Shown piece after piece: positions 1-7,000 of a stretch of DNA of 64,000 bases (its first letter is position 1; every line of letters begins with the position of its first letter). The notes under the pieces are model-generated. The model did no database searches. It was not told where the DNA came from and worked only from the letters and a program-made list of their open reading frames with translations. The DNA comes from Sphingobium sp. 15-1 (GTDB taxonomy: Bacteria; Pseudomonadota; Alphaproteobacteria; Sphingomonadales; Sphingomonadaceae), in NCBI RefSeq assembly GCF_013375535.1, contig NZ_JABXJG010000001.1:2046001-2110000 (forward strand), in the 5' to 3' direction. The position numbers were made by a program, and so were the translations under genes.

Positions 1-809
1 ACGGCCCGGTGGCGCAGCGCCTGTCTCGCGCGCTCGGCATTCCCTATTCGGTGAAGGCGCGGGGCGCCGACATCCATTATTGGGGCACGCGCAAGGGCAC
101 GCGGAAAATGGTGAAGCGCGCCGCCGACGAGGCCGCCGGGCTGCTCGCCGTGTCGGACGCGATGCGCCGGTCGATGGCGCGCATGGGCATCGATGGGGAC
201 AAGATCCGCGTCCATTATACCGGCGTCGACCTCGACCGCTTCGAGATCAGCGACCGCGCAGCGGCGAAGGAAAGCCTGGGTTTCGAAGGGCCGGTGGTGC
301 TGTGCGTCGGCGCGCTCATACCGCGCAAGGGGCAGGAATTGCTGGTGCAGGCGCTGCCGCAACTGCCCGGCGTCACGCTGCTGTTCGCCGGACAAGGACA
401 ATTTCGCCGGGCGCTGGAAAAACAGGCGGAGGAACTGGGCGTCGACCGGCGCATCGGCTTCCTGGGCTCCGTGCCGCACGACCGGCTGCCGCGCATCTAT
501 GCCGCCGCCGACGTCATGGCGCTGCCCTCCTCCTCCGAAGGCCTGGCCAATGCGTGGGTGGAGGCGCTGGCCTGCGGCACGCCGATCGTGATCAGCGATG
601 TCGGCGGCGCGCGCGAACTGCTCGACCGGGCGGAAGCGGGGCAGATCGTCGCCCGCGAACCCGAAGCCCTGGCCGCCGCCATCAGCGACATATTGGTCAA
701 CCCGCCCGAACGGGAAGCCGTCCGCGAAGCCGCGCTGCGCTTCACCTGGGCCGCCAATGGCGACACGCTGGTGGAGCATCTCCGCGCGGTCGCCGGTCAG
801 GAATCCTAG
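1..809 (+). CDS. glycosyltransferase family 4, 5'-truncated by the window edge
   Basis: C-terminal part of a GT-B glycosyltransferase that would transfer a sugar from a nucleotide-sugar donor onto a surface glycan or lipid-linked acceptor. The reading frame is open to the left edge (Gly-Pro precede the GTG at base 9), so the true start lies outside the window. Visible family features are the domain-linker stretch VVLCVGALIPRKGQELLVQA, the donor-site segment SSSEGLANAWVEALACGTP carrying the E-x7-E pair, and the following GGARELL. Donor and acceptor cannot be read from the sequence. The next gene downstream is convergent, so this gene ends its transcription unit. Family assignment is secure; substrate is unknown. 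Confidence 0.88.
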   Translation, partial: GPVAQRLSRALGIPYSVKARGADIHYWGTRKGTRKMVKRAADEAAGLLAVSDAMRRSMARMGIDGDKIRVHYTGVDLDRFEISDRAAAKESLGFEGPVVLCVGALIPRKGQELLVQALPQLPGVTLLFAGQGQFRRALEKQAEELGVDRRIGFLGSVPHDRLPRIYAAADVMALPSSSEGLANAWVEALACGTPIVISDVGGARELLDRAEAGQIVAREPEALAAAISDILVNPPEREAVREAALRFTWAANGDTLVEHLRAVAGQES

Positions 810-832
810 CGCGGCGAAGTTCGTCACTTGAA

Positions 833-863
833 CGTCATCCCGGGCTTGACCCGGGATCCCGCT
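833..863. repeat. short palindromic intergenic repeat (CCCGGGCTTGACCCGGG type)
   Basis: A GTCATCCCGGGCTTGACCCGGGATC-type hairpin lies between two convergent genes. A second copy with the same core is at 54868-54896. It probably folds in RNA and may act as a bidirectional terminator or mRNA stabiliser; that role is inference. Confidence 0.7.
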
Positions 864-910
864 TTTCTTCCGCAAGTGCGCGAGAGGAAGCGAGACCCCG
901 AGTGCCGAAA

Positions 911-2560
911 TCAACGCTCATCCCAAAAGGCGACCAACCGCCCCTTCCCGTCCGGCGTCGGAAAGCGCCCTTCATCGAACGGCACCTCGCCCCAGCGCCA
1001 CGGCGTCAGCTCGTCATAGGCCGGATTGGAAATGGGCGCATGCCGCCGAAGGTTCAGCAGCCGCGCCCCCTCATTATGATAGGCGGTCAACCGCACATGC
1101 TCGCGATAGATTTCCGCCGGGCGCTCATAATGGAAGGCGTCACGCCAGCCCATCGCCTGGGCGATGCGGGTCAATATCCACCAGTCGGGCTTCGCCTCTC
1201 CGGGCAAGGGGAACAGCCACCGCTGCCGGCTGATCAGCCGGTCCGCCCCGGTCAGCGTTCCATCCTTCTCGATCCACACCGGCGAAGGCAGCGCGATCAT
1301 TCGCAGCGCGTCCATCTCCGGCTCGATCCAGGGCGTGGCCAGGATGAGCAACGGCACCCGCTCCAGCAGGTCACGGACCGGATGCGAAACGGGCGGCAAT
1401 CCGCCAGGCATCAGCAAGGCCTTGATATGCCCCGCCTCAATAGCCTCGGCCAGCGCAGCGCCGCTCAGCCCCGGCCCCTCCGCCAGCGCCGCCGCCCCCC
1501 AGAAGCGCCCGACCTGCGCCAAGGCTTCGGCGGAAAAATCCCGATGCGCGGCCAGTTCCCCGGCCCGGCACCCGACCTCCCGCAAGCCCATGCCGTTGGC
1601 GGCGTCCGTCACCGCGAAGGGTGCCGCGCCCGGCTTGCCGATCCGGCCGGTCGCCAGATGGAAATTGAGGACAGCGGCCGACAACCGGCGCGCCTCCTCC
1701 CCCTCGTCCGACGGGCTGAACAGCGTCACCAGCCGGGGCACAGCCGCGACCTGCTCGTAAAATCCGCGCACCTCGCCCGGCGCCAGCCCGCAGGCCCGCG
1801 CCACCGACCAGAGATCATGTCCCCGCCGCAACCCGGCCCAAAAGCCCGGCGGCACCGCCAAAGTCCGGTCCAGCAGGCCATTGTCATGACAATGCAGCAG
1901 CAGCCCGCTCAGCAGCACCGCCTCGCTGCCCGGCGCGACCGTCAGCCGCACATCGGCCTCGACCTCCTGCCCTTCGTCCCGCCGCGCTATCAGGACAAGG
2001 CGCGCGCCCTCTTCCGCCCGCGCCTCCGCGATCCGCTCATGCAGCACGGGATGGCGGCGGGCAGTCGCTTCCCCCACCAGCAGCAGCATCTCCGCCTGCG
2101 CCAGATCCTCATAGGCGGCCGGCATCACATCCTCGCCAAAGGCCGCGCGCTGCGCCGCCGCCATGCCGCCCGCCTCGCTGCATGGCGCATCGATATGGGC
2201 GGAGCCGATGAACCCCTTCATCAGCTTGTTGGCGACATAATAATCCTCGGTCAGCAATCCGCCCGGCACATGCATCGCCACGCTCCCGGGGCCATGGCGG
2301 GCGATGACCGCGGACAGACGGCGCGCCGCCTGGTCGATGGCGCGGTCCCATGCGACCGCCCGGCCATCCACCATCGGCCGCAGCAACCGGCCGTCCAGCG
2401 CCAGCAAGTCCCTCAACGCCTCACTGCGGGTACAGAGCAGGCCGCTATTGGCGGGATGCACCGGATCGCCCTCGAACCGGGCGTCGCGCCCCTCGCCGGT
2501 CACGGCGCGGATGCCGCATCCCACGCCGCATTGGCCGCAAAGCGAGCGAACGACCGCCAC
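911..2560 (-). CDS. NasA-like molybdopterin oxidoreductase, C-terminally truncated and possibly inactive
   Basis: Resembles the N-terminal two thirds of assimilatory nitrate reductase. A 4Fe-4S binding pattern is present (C8, C11, C15, C43; CGQCGVGCG and HPANSGLLC), followed by molybdopterin-domain blocks such as EDYYVANKLMKGFIG, NGMGLREVG and GEAKPDWWILTRIAQAMG. Two things are odd. The protein stops at 549 residues, just after FPTPDGKGRLVAF, where the family continues into the cofactor-binding C-terminal domain. The usual Mo-ligand cysteine region (about residues 123-131) reads IDAPCSEAG, with the only Cys a few residues early. The Lys after the last cluster Cys is Arg. The start is GTG; no in-frame ATG precedes it. 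It is transcribed divergently from modA. Possibly a pseudo-enzyme or decaying gene. Confidence 0.7.
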   Translation of the reverse strand: MAVVRSLCGQCGVGCGIRAVTGEGRDARFEGDPVHPANSGLLCTRSEALRDLLALDGRLLRPMVDGRAVAWDRAIDQAARRLSAVIARHGPGSVAMHVPGGLLTEDYYVANKLMKGFIGSAHIDAPCSEAGGMAAAQRAAFGEDVMPAAYEDLAQAEMLLLVGEATARRHPVLHERIAEARAEEGARLVLIARRDEGQEVEADVRLTVAPGSEAVLLSGLLLHCHDNGLLDRTLAVPPGFWAGLRRGHDLWSVARACGLAPGEVRGFYEQVAAVPRLVTLFSPSDEGEEARRLSAAVLNFHLATGRIGKPGAAPFAVTDAANGMGLREVGCRAGELAAHRDFSAEALAQVGRFWGAAALAEGPGLSGAALAEAIEAGHIKALLMPGGLPPVSHPVRDLLERVPLLILATPWIEPEMDALRMIALPSPVWIEKDGTLTGADRLISRQRWLFPLPGEAKPDWWILTRIAQAMGWRDAFHYERPAEIYREHVRLTAYHNEGARLLNLRRHAPISNPAYDELTPWRWGEVPFDEGRFPTPDGKGRLVAFWDER

Positions 2561-2665
2561 GATGCGATCAGCCCAGGACCGGCGGGGTCGGACGACATGT
2601 CATGACCATCGCTTAACCGATGGCGGAGCAAGACAAAAGGGCGCGCAACTGGCAGAAGCAAAGCC

Positions 2666-3439
2666 ATGTCGAAACTGATTCTCCGCGCCGCCGCCTTCGC
2701 TGCTATATTCCTTCATATATTGCTCGCCCCCGCCATGGCGCAGCAGCGCGGCCCGCTGGTGCTCGCCGCCGCCAGCATGCAGGAGGCGATGAACGCCGCC
2801 GCCGACGCCTGGGCGGCGCAGCGCCATGCCCGGCCGGTCCTGTCCTTCGCCGCCTCCTCCGCCCTTGCCCGCCAGATCAGGAGCGGCGCGCCCGCCGACC
2901 TGTTCGTGTCGGCCGATGAGGACTGGATGGACGATGTCGAAAAGGCAGGCCTGCTCCAGCGCGGCACAAGGGCCGACATGGCGGGCAACCGGCTGGTGCT
3001 GGTCGCCCCGGCGCGGGCGCCGCTGCGGCTCCGCATCGCGCGCGGCATGCCGATCGCCAAGGCGCTGGGCGATTCCCGGCTCGCCATGGCCAATCCCGAC
3101 AGCGTGCCCGCGGGCAAATATGGCAAGGCGGCGCTCAGCGCGCTGGGCGTCTGGCCCAGCGTCGCAGGCCGGCTGGCGCTGGGCGACAATGTCCGCTCGG
3201 CCCTGACCCTGGTGGAGCGCAGCGAGGCGCGGCTCGGCATCGTCTATGCGACGGACGCCCGCGCATCGAAGGATGTGGTCGTGGCGGGCATTTTCCCAGC
3301 GGGCATCCATGCGCCGATCCGCTACCCCATCGCCCGCCTGAGCGCGAGCCGGAACCCGGATGCGGAGGGTTTCCGCCATTTCCTGCTGTCGCGACCCGGA
3401 CAGAATATCCTGGCCCGCTACGGCTTCAGCCGCCCTTGA
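2666..3439 (+). CDS. modA: molybdate ABC transporter, periplasmic substrate-binding protein
   Basis: 257 residues. An N-terminal signal peptide (hydrophobic run about residues 5-22, cleavage after AMA) is followed by a type II periplasmic binding protein: LVLAAASMQEAMNAA, FAASSALARQIRSGAPADLF and an ANPDSVPAGKYGKAAL block are characteristic ModA segments. It would bind molybdate (or tungstate) in the periplasm and pass it to ModBC, encoded about 1.4 kb downstream. The inverted HAD gene and repeats lie between modA and modB, so the three may not share one transcript. It is divergent from the molybdoprotein gene, which fits molybdenum supply to a molybdoenzyme. No ModE-type operator was recognised upstream. 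Confidence 0.92.
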   Translation: MSKLILRAAAFAAIFLHILLAPAMAQQRGPLVLAAASMQEAMNAAADAWAAQRHARPVLSFAASSALARQIRSGAPADLFVSADEDWMDDVEKAGLLQRGTRADMAGNRLVLVAPARAPLRLRIARGMPIAKALGDSRLAMANPDSVPAGKYGKAALSALGVWPSVAGRLALGDNVRSALTLVERSEARLGIVYATDARASKDVVVAGIFPAGIHAPIRYPIARLSASRNPDAEGFRHFLLSRPGQNILARYGFSRP

Positions 3440-3812
3440 CCCTCCTCTCCCCTCCCGCAGGCGGGAGGGGCCGGGGGTGGGCATGCCGCGCCAGCGGCAA
3501 TTCGAACGGATGGCGCAGAAGCGCGCTCCGCTCACCCCATCCCCAGGCTGTATCGGCATTCAATAAACAACGTCATGCTGAACTTGTTTCAGCATCCATT
3601 TCTCCCCAAGAGCCGCAGGTGCGTAGAGGCACAATGGATGCTGAGCCGAAGGCCAACGCAGTTAAACAAGTTCAGCATGACGAATGAGGCAGGGGCAGCT
3701 TATGTCCCCTATTGGCCGTTTCCCGACATTCCGAATTTGTCCACTCGGCCTAACCCTTCAAACAAGGCGCATGACTCATCTCAACGCCCACGAAAGGGAA
3801 ATGCGTCATGCT
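3440..3812. other. intergenic region with hairpins and a palindromic repeat
   Basis: 373 bases without a gene. A GC-rich inverted repeat (CCCTCCCGCAGGCGGGAGGG, about 3449-3468) follows the modA stop and could end its transcript. The long palindromic repeat at 3571-3682 fills the middle. The remainder, up to the stop of the convergent HAD gene, shows no convincing ORF. Confidence 0.6.
3571..3682. repeat. family B palindromic repeat, copy 1 (CATGCTGAACTTGTTTCAGC type)
   Basis: Inverted arms CGTCATGCTGAACTTGTTT ... AAACAAGTTCAGCATGACG flank a variable loop. The right arm carries a 20-base insertion (GCCGAAGGCCAACGCAGTTA) after GGATGCTGA, shared with the copy at 31790-31900 and absent from the copies at 51993-52134 and 59424-59516. 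No coding capacity; looks like a REP- or MITE-type element. Confidence 0.85.
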
Positions 3813-4559
3813 TTATTTCTGACAGGCCACGATGGCATCGATCACCGCCAACGTCTCCTGCGGATCGCGCACCCGCACCGTATCCAGCCCCAATTGCTTC
3901 GCCGGATAGTCATTCCCGCCGGGGAAGATCGCGTCCCCGATGAACATCATCGCATCCAGCGCGATCCCGCTCGCGTCGCGCAGCTTCTTGAGGCCATAGG
4001 CCTTGTCCACCCCCTCTCGCGTGATGTCGATGGAAGTCGCCCCGCCCATATTGATCGACAGCCCCGGCAAGCGGCCCCGCAAATCCGCCTGGATCACCTT
4101 GCGCTTGGCGAAATCCGGGTCCCACAGCTCCTTGGCGTGGATCGGCGCCTGCTGCCCGAGCGCGGAAAAGGTGATCTGGCTCCCGCGATCCTCGATCCGT
4201 TCGCCCCACACCTGCTCCGGCACGAAGCCCGTCGCCTCCAGCGAGGCATCGAACGCCGCGAAGATCGCCTGCTTCTGCCCCGCATCGAACAGTTCGGCAT
4301 AGACCGGCGTCCAACCGCCCGCGCCATAAGTATAAAGCTTCGTCCCCGTCGTCGGCATCAGCCACAGGCGCGAGCGGTCCGCCCGCTCCGGCAAGCGGCT
4401 CGCCACCTGCTTGTCGAATTGCGGCCAGTCGCCGCCGGAGATCACCGCGACATGCGCGACCTCCAGCAGCCGGGCCAACGCATCCCCCATCGCCTCGCCC
4501 AGCGGCTGCTTGCTCTCCGCAAGGGTTCCATCAAGGTCGAAGGCGATCAGGGATTTCAT
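3813..4559 (-). CDS. HAD-IIB phosphatase/phosphomannomutase-like protein
   Basis: 248 residues with a HAD fold and C2-type cap. The catalytic loop FDLDGTL gives D8 and D10; the acidic motif is MFIGDAIFPGGNDYPAKQ near residue 215. The block order (GGDWPQFDKQV, TTGTKLYTYG, a mid-protein substrate loop, SINMGGATSIDITREGVDKAYGL cut short here, GDAIFPGGNDY) matches eukaryote-type phosphomannomutases rather than plain sugar phosphatases. If so, it would interconvert mannose-6-P and mannose-1-P, feeding ManC at 20.9-22.4 kb. It sits inverted between modA and modB, with no functional link evident. Family is secure; mutase versus phosphatase activity is open. Confidence 0.8.
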   Translation of the reverse strand: MKSLIAFDLDGTLAESKQPLGEAMGDALARLLEVAHVAVISGGDWPQFDKQVASRLPERADRSRLWLMPTTGTKLYTYGAGGWTPVYAELFDAGQKQAIFAAFDASLEATGFVPEQVWGERIEDRGSQITFSALGQQAPIHAKELWDPDFAKRKVIQADLRGRLPGLSINMGGATSIDITREGVDKAYGLKKLRDASGIALDAMMFIGDAIFPGGNDYPAKQLGLDTVRVRDPQETLAVIDAIVACQK

Positions 4560-4678
4560 GCGGGAGGCTCCGGACGCGACAGGCAGCGGCTTTGCCCCGC
4601 GAACCAGCGCGATGCAATAGCGATGGGAGTGTGAGCATTCAGTTCAGGGTGCGGTGAAAATGGTGGATTTCGAGAACC

Positions 4679-4706
4679 TCGAAACGAGGCACGTGACTCG
4701 TTTCGA
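4679..4706. repeat. 28-base palindrome, copy 1
   Basis: Near-perfect inverted repeat centred on CACGTG: TCGAAACGAG-G-CACGTG-A-CTCGTTTCGA. Its partner 41 bases downstream has the same core (CGAGGCACGTGACTCG) but compensating arm changes that preserve pairing. It could be a paired DNA-binding site or an RNA hairpin. Confidence 0.7.
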
Positions 4707-4747
4707 CGCAGCGTACTCAAAGTATGTGAGCACCGGAAGCGCAGAAA

Positions 4748-4775
4748 TTGAAGCGAGGCACGTGACTCGCTTCAA
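4748..4775. repeat. 28-base palindrome, copy 2
   Basis: TTGAAGCGAG-G-CACGTG-A-CTCGCTTCAA. All arm bases pair; only the two positions next to the CACGTG centre break symmetry. It lies about 90 bases upstream of modB and shares its 16-base core with copy 1. Confidence 0.7.
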
Positions 4776-4861
4776 CCATTTGCAGCCCGCCCTGGGCTGA
4801 AGCCCCGCACTCCCACGACGAATGCTGGCATTTTCCCCCATCCTGTTAGAAAGAGGGCGGC

Positions 4862-5560
4862 ATGATCCTCTCCCCCGAAGAATGGAGCATCGTCGCGCTG
4901 TCGCTCCGGGTCAGCCTGGTCGCGGTCGGGCTGATGCTGCCGGTCGCCTTCGCGCTCGCCTGGCTGCTCGCCCGGTCGCGCTTTCCCGGCAAGCTGCTCG
5001 TCGACGCGCTCGTCCATCTGCCGCTGGTGGTGCCGCCGGTCGTGACCGGATGGCTGCTGCTGCTGCTGTTCGGCGCGAACGGCCCTCTGGGCAAGCTGTT
5101 CGAACAGGTGCTGGGCGTCAGCTTCATGTTCCGCTGGACCGGCGCGGCGCTTGCCTCCGCGATCATGGCGATGCCGCTGATGGTGCGCGCCATGCGCCTG
5201 TCGATCGAGGGCATAGACCGGCGGCTGGAGCAGGCCGCCCAGACACTGGGCGCGAAACGCCGCCGCGTCTTCCTCACCATCTCCCTGCCCCTCGCATTGC
5301 CCGGCATATTGGCGGGACTGGTGCTCGGCTTCGCCCGTTCCATCGGGGAATTCGGCGCGACCATCACCTTCGTGTCCGACGTCCCCGGCGAAACCCGCAC
5401 CCTGCCCATCGCCATCTATTCCGCCCTGCAAATGCCCGGCGCGGAGACAGCGGTGACGCGGCTCGCCATCATCTCGATCCTGCTGTCGCTGGGCGCGCTG
5501 GTCGCTTCGGAAGCGCTCGCCCGCCGGGCCGGCGGCGGAAGGACCAACCATGTCCTTTGA
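4862..5560 (+). CDS. modB: molybdate ABC transporter permease
   Basis: 232 residues, inner-membrane permease with about five to six transmembrane segments. The first spans roughly residues 8-32 (VALSLRVSLVAVGLMLPVAF). Typical ModB blocks are HLPLVVPPVVTGWLLLLLFG and the EAA coupling loop, EQAAQTLGAKRRRVFLTISL, which contacts ModC. The start ATG follows AGAAAGAGGGCGG, a usable ribosome site. The 3' end overlaps modC by 11 bases, indicating translational coupling. It forms the channel for molybdate delivered by ModA. Confidence 0.93.
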   Translation: MILSPEEWSIVALSLRVSLVAVGLMLPVAFALAWLLARSRFPGKLLVDALVHLPLVVPPVVTGWLLLLLFGANGPLGKLFEQVLGVSFMFRWTGAALASAIMAMPLMVRAMRLSIEGIDRRLEQAAQTLGAKRRRVFLTISLPLALPGILAGLVLGFARSIGEFGATITFVSDVPGETRTLPIAIYSALQMPGAETAVTRLAIISILLSLGALVASEALARRAGGGRTNHVL

Positions 5561-6158
5561 CCTGGAGATCGACCACCGCATCGGGGAACGCCATATCGCG
5601 CTGCGAGCGCATGCGGGCGCGGGCCTGATCGCCCTGTTCGGCCCGTCCGGCGCGGGCAAGACCAGCATCCTCAACATGGTCGCGGGCATCGTCACGCCCG
5701 ACCAGGGCCGGATCGCGGTCGCGGGCGAAACATTGTTCGACAGCAGCGCCGCGATCAACGTCCCCGCCGCCCAGCGCCGCGCAGGCTATGTCTTTCAGGA
5801 CGGACGCCTCTTCCCCCATATGCGGGTGCGGGCGAACCTGCTGTACGGACGGCATGGCGATGCCCCCTTGCCCTTCGACGCCGTGCTCGATTTCCTGGGC
5901 ATCGGCCATTTGCTCGACCGATGGCCCGCCACGCTCTCCGGCGGCGAAGCGCAACGCGTCGCCATCGGCCGGGCGCTGCTCTCCGGCCCCCGATTCCTGC
6001 TGCTGGACGAACCGCTTTCCTCGCTCGATCCGGCCCGGCGGGAGGAGATATTGACCGTCATCGAACGGATGAAGCGCGATCTCGCCATGCCGATGCTCTA
6101 CGTCAGCCACGACCGGGCGGAGGTCGAACGGCTGGCCGATCACGTCATCCCGCTATAA
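5550..6158 (+). CDS. modC: molybdate ABC transporter ATP-binding protein, short form
   Basis: 202 residues with all ATPase motifs: Walker A GPSGAGKTS (31-39), Q-loop glutamine 83, signature LSGGE (129-133), Walker B LLLDEP (150-155) and H-loop H187. The chain ends directly after the ATPase domain. Most ModC proteins are near 350 residues and carry a C-terminal Mop/TOBE domain that senses molybdate, so feedback inhibition by that route would be absent. It overlaps modB at the 5' end and overlaps the convergent kinase gene by 14 bases at the 3' end. Assignment to molybdate follows from modA/modB; the ATPase alone would be ambiguous. Confidence 0.9.
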   Translation: MSFDLEIDHRIGERHIALRAHAGAGLIALFGPSGAGKTSILNMVAGIVTPDQGRIAVAGETLFDSSAAINVPAAQRRAGYVFQDGRLFPHMRVRANLLYGRHGDAPLPFDAVLDFLGIGHLLDRWPATLSGGEAQRVAIGRALLSGPRFLLLDEPLSSLDPARREEILTVIERMKRDLAMPMLYVSHDRAEVERLADHVIPL

Positions 6159-6999
6159 GCGGCAGGCCCACCGCCGCCAGCGCGCCGTTGAGATAGGCCA
6201 GGAAGGCCTTCCGCCGCACCGGCGCCCGCGCCCGCAGCCAGGCCAGCGCCACCACCGCCCGCCATTCCGCCACCTGCGCGAAATGCCCCGGCGCGATCCG
6301 GCGGTAATGATCCGCATAGCAGCGCGCCGCCCAGTCCCGCGCCCGGTTGGTCAGCCAGTCCTGCGGCCCCTCGCCAAAGCGCATCAGCATTTCCGTGCGC
6401 AATATGTCCGGCGTGACCGGCCCCCGCGCCGCCTTCGACCAGTCGATCGCGACCGGTCCGTCCCGCGCCATCAGGATATTCTTCACATGGAAATCGCCAT
6501 GCAGCAGCCGGTCGCCATCGGGTAGCCCGTCGAGCAGCCGAAGCGCCGCCCGCTGCAAGTCCGCCTCGGCAGGCCCATAGAGTATGTCCGTCCGCAACAC
6601 CGCCCGCAGCGACCGCAGCTCCGGCGCTCCGCAATCGTGAATCCGCCGATGGAACGCCGCCATCTCCCGCAGCATCGCCCCGCTGCGCAGCGGCCGCAGG
6701 CGCAGTTGCCGCATCATCGTCGGCCCCTCGACCTCCGGATAGAGGATCCCCCGCCCCGCCCTCAGCCGCAATTGCCCGACCGGCCGGGCGACGGCGACGC
6801 CGCAGTCCGCCGCCAGCGTCGCGGCGGCATATTCGCGCTCGATCATCTCCTCCGACACGGCGGCGTGGAAAATCTTGACGACATGGCGCTCCCCGACGCG
6901 GCACACCCGCGCGCTGGCGCCCGACGCCAGGGTCGCCAGATTGTCCTCCACTATCTCCGAAAGCGTCGGCGGCATCCCCGCCATGCTAACGAACGCCAT
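6145..6999 (-). CDS. aminoglycoside-phosphotransferase-fold kinase
   Basis: 284 residues with the APH/choline-kinase fold. Visible are an ATP-binding Lys in HVVKIF (K42), the catalytic loop HGDFHVKN (167-174, base D169, metal ligand N174), and the metal-binding Asp in AIDWSKAARG (D186). It is the last gene of the kpsC-kpsS strand, starting one base after the kpsS stop. That position suggests phosphorylation of a sugar, lipid or other small molecule in surface-glycan synthesis rather than antibiotic resistance. An alternative start is Met6. Family confident, substrate unknown. Confidence 0.78.
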   Translation of the reverse strand: MAFVSMAGMPPTLSEIVEDNLATLASGASARVCRVGERHVVKIFHAAVSEEMIEREYAAATLAADCGVAVARPVGQLRLRAGRGILYPEVEGPTMMRQLRLRPLRSGAMLREMAAFHRRIHDCGAPELRSLRAVLRTDILYGPAEADLQRAALRLLDGLPDGDRLLHGDFHVKNILMARDGPVAIDWSKAARGPVTPDILRTEMLMRFGEGPQDWLTNRARDWAARCYADHYRRIAPGHFAQVAEWRAVVALAWLRARAPVRRKAFLAYLNGALAAVGLPLIAG

Positions 7000-7000
7000 T

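Larger units (their letters stand above)
4560..4861. other. intergenic region with two matching 28-base palindromes
   Basis: About 300 bases between the HAD gene start and modB, containing the promoters of two divergent genes. The only clear structures are the two palindromes at 4679-4706 and 4748-4775 and a small CAGCCCGCCCTGGGCTG hairpin near 4783-4799. No small ORF with a good ribosome site was seen. Confidence 0.55.

Noticed and set aside
80..2605. 841-codon open frame on the plus strand
   Set aside because: Its first part is out of frame with the glycosyltransferase and the rest antisense to the NasA-like gene; composition is not protein-like.
6145..6999. Aminoglycoside resistance gene
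   Set aside because: The APH fold is shared by many kinases, and the gene sits in a capsule-type operon without mobile elements.
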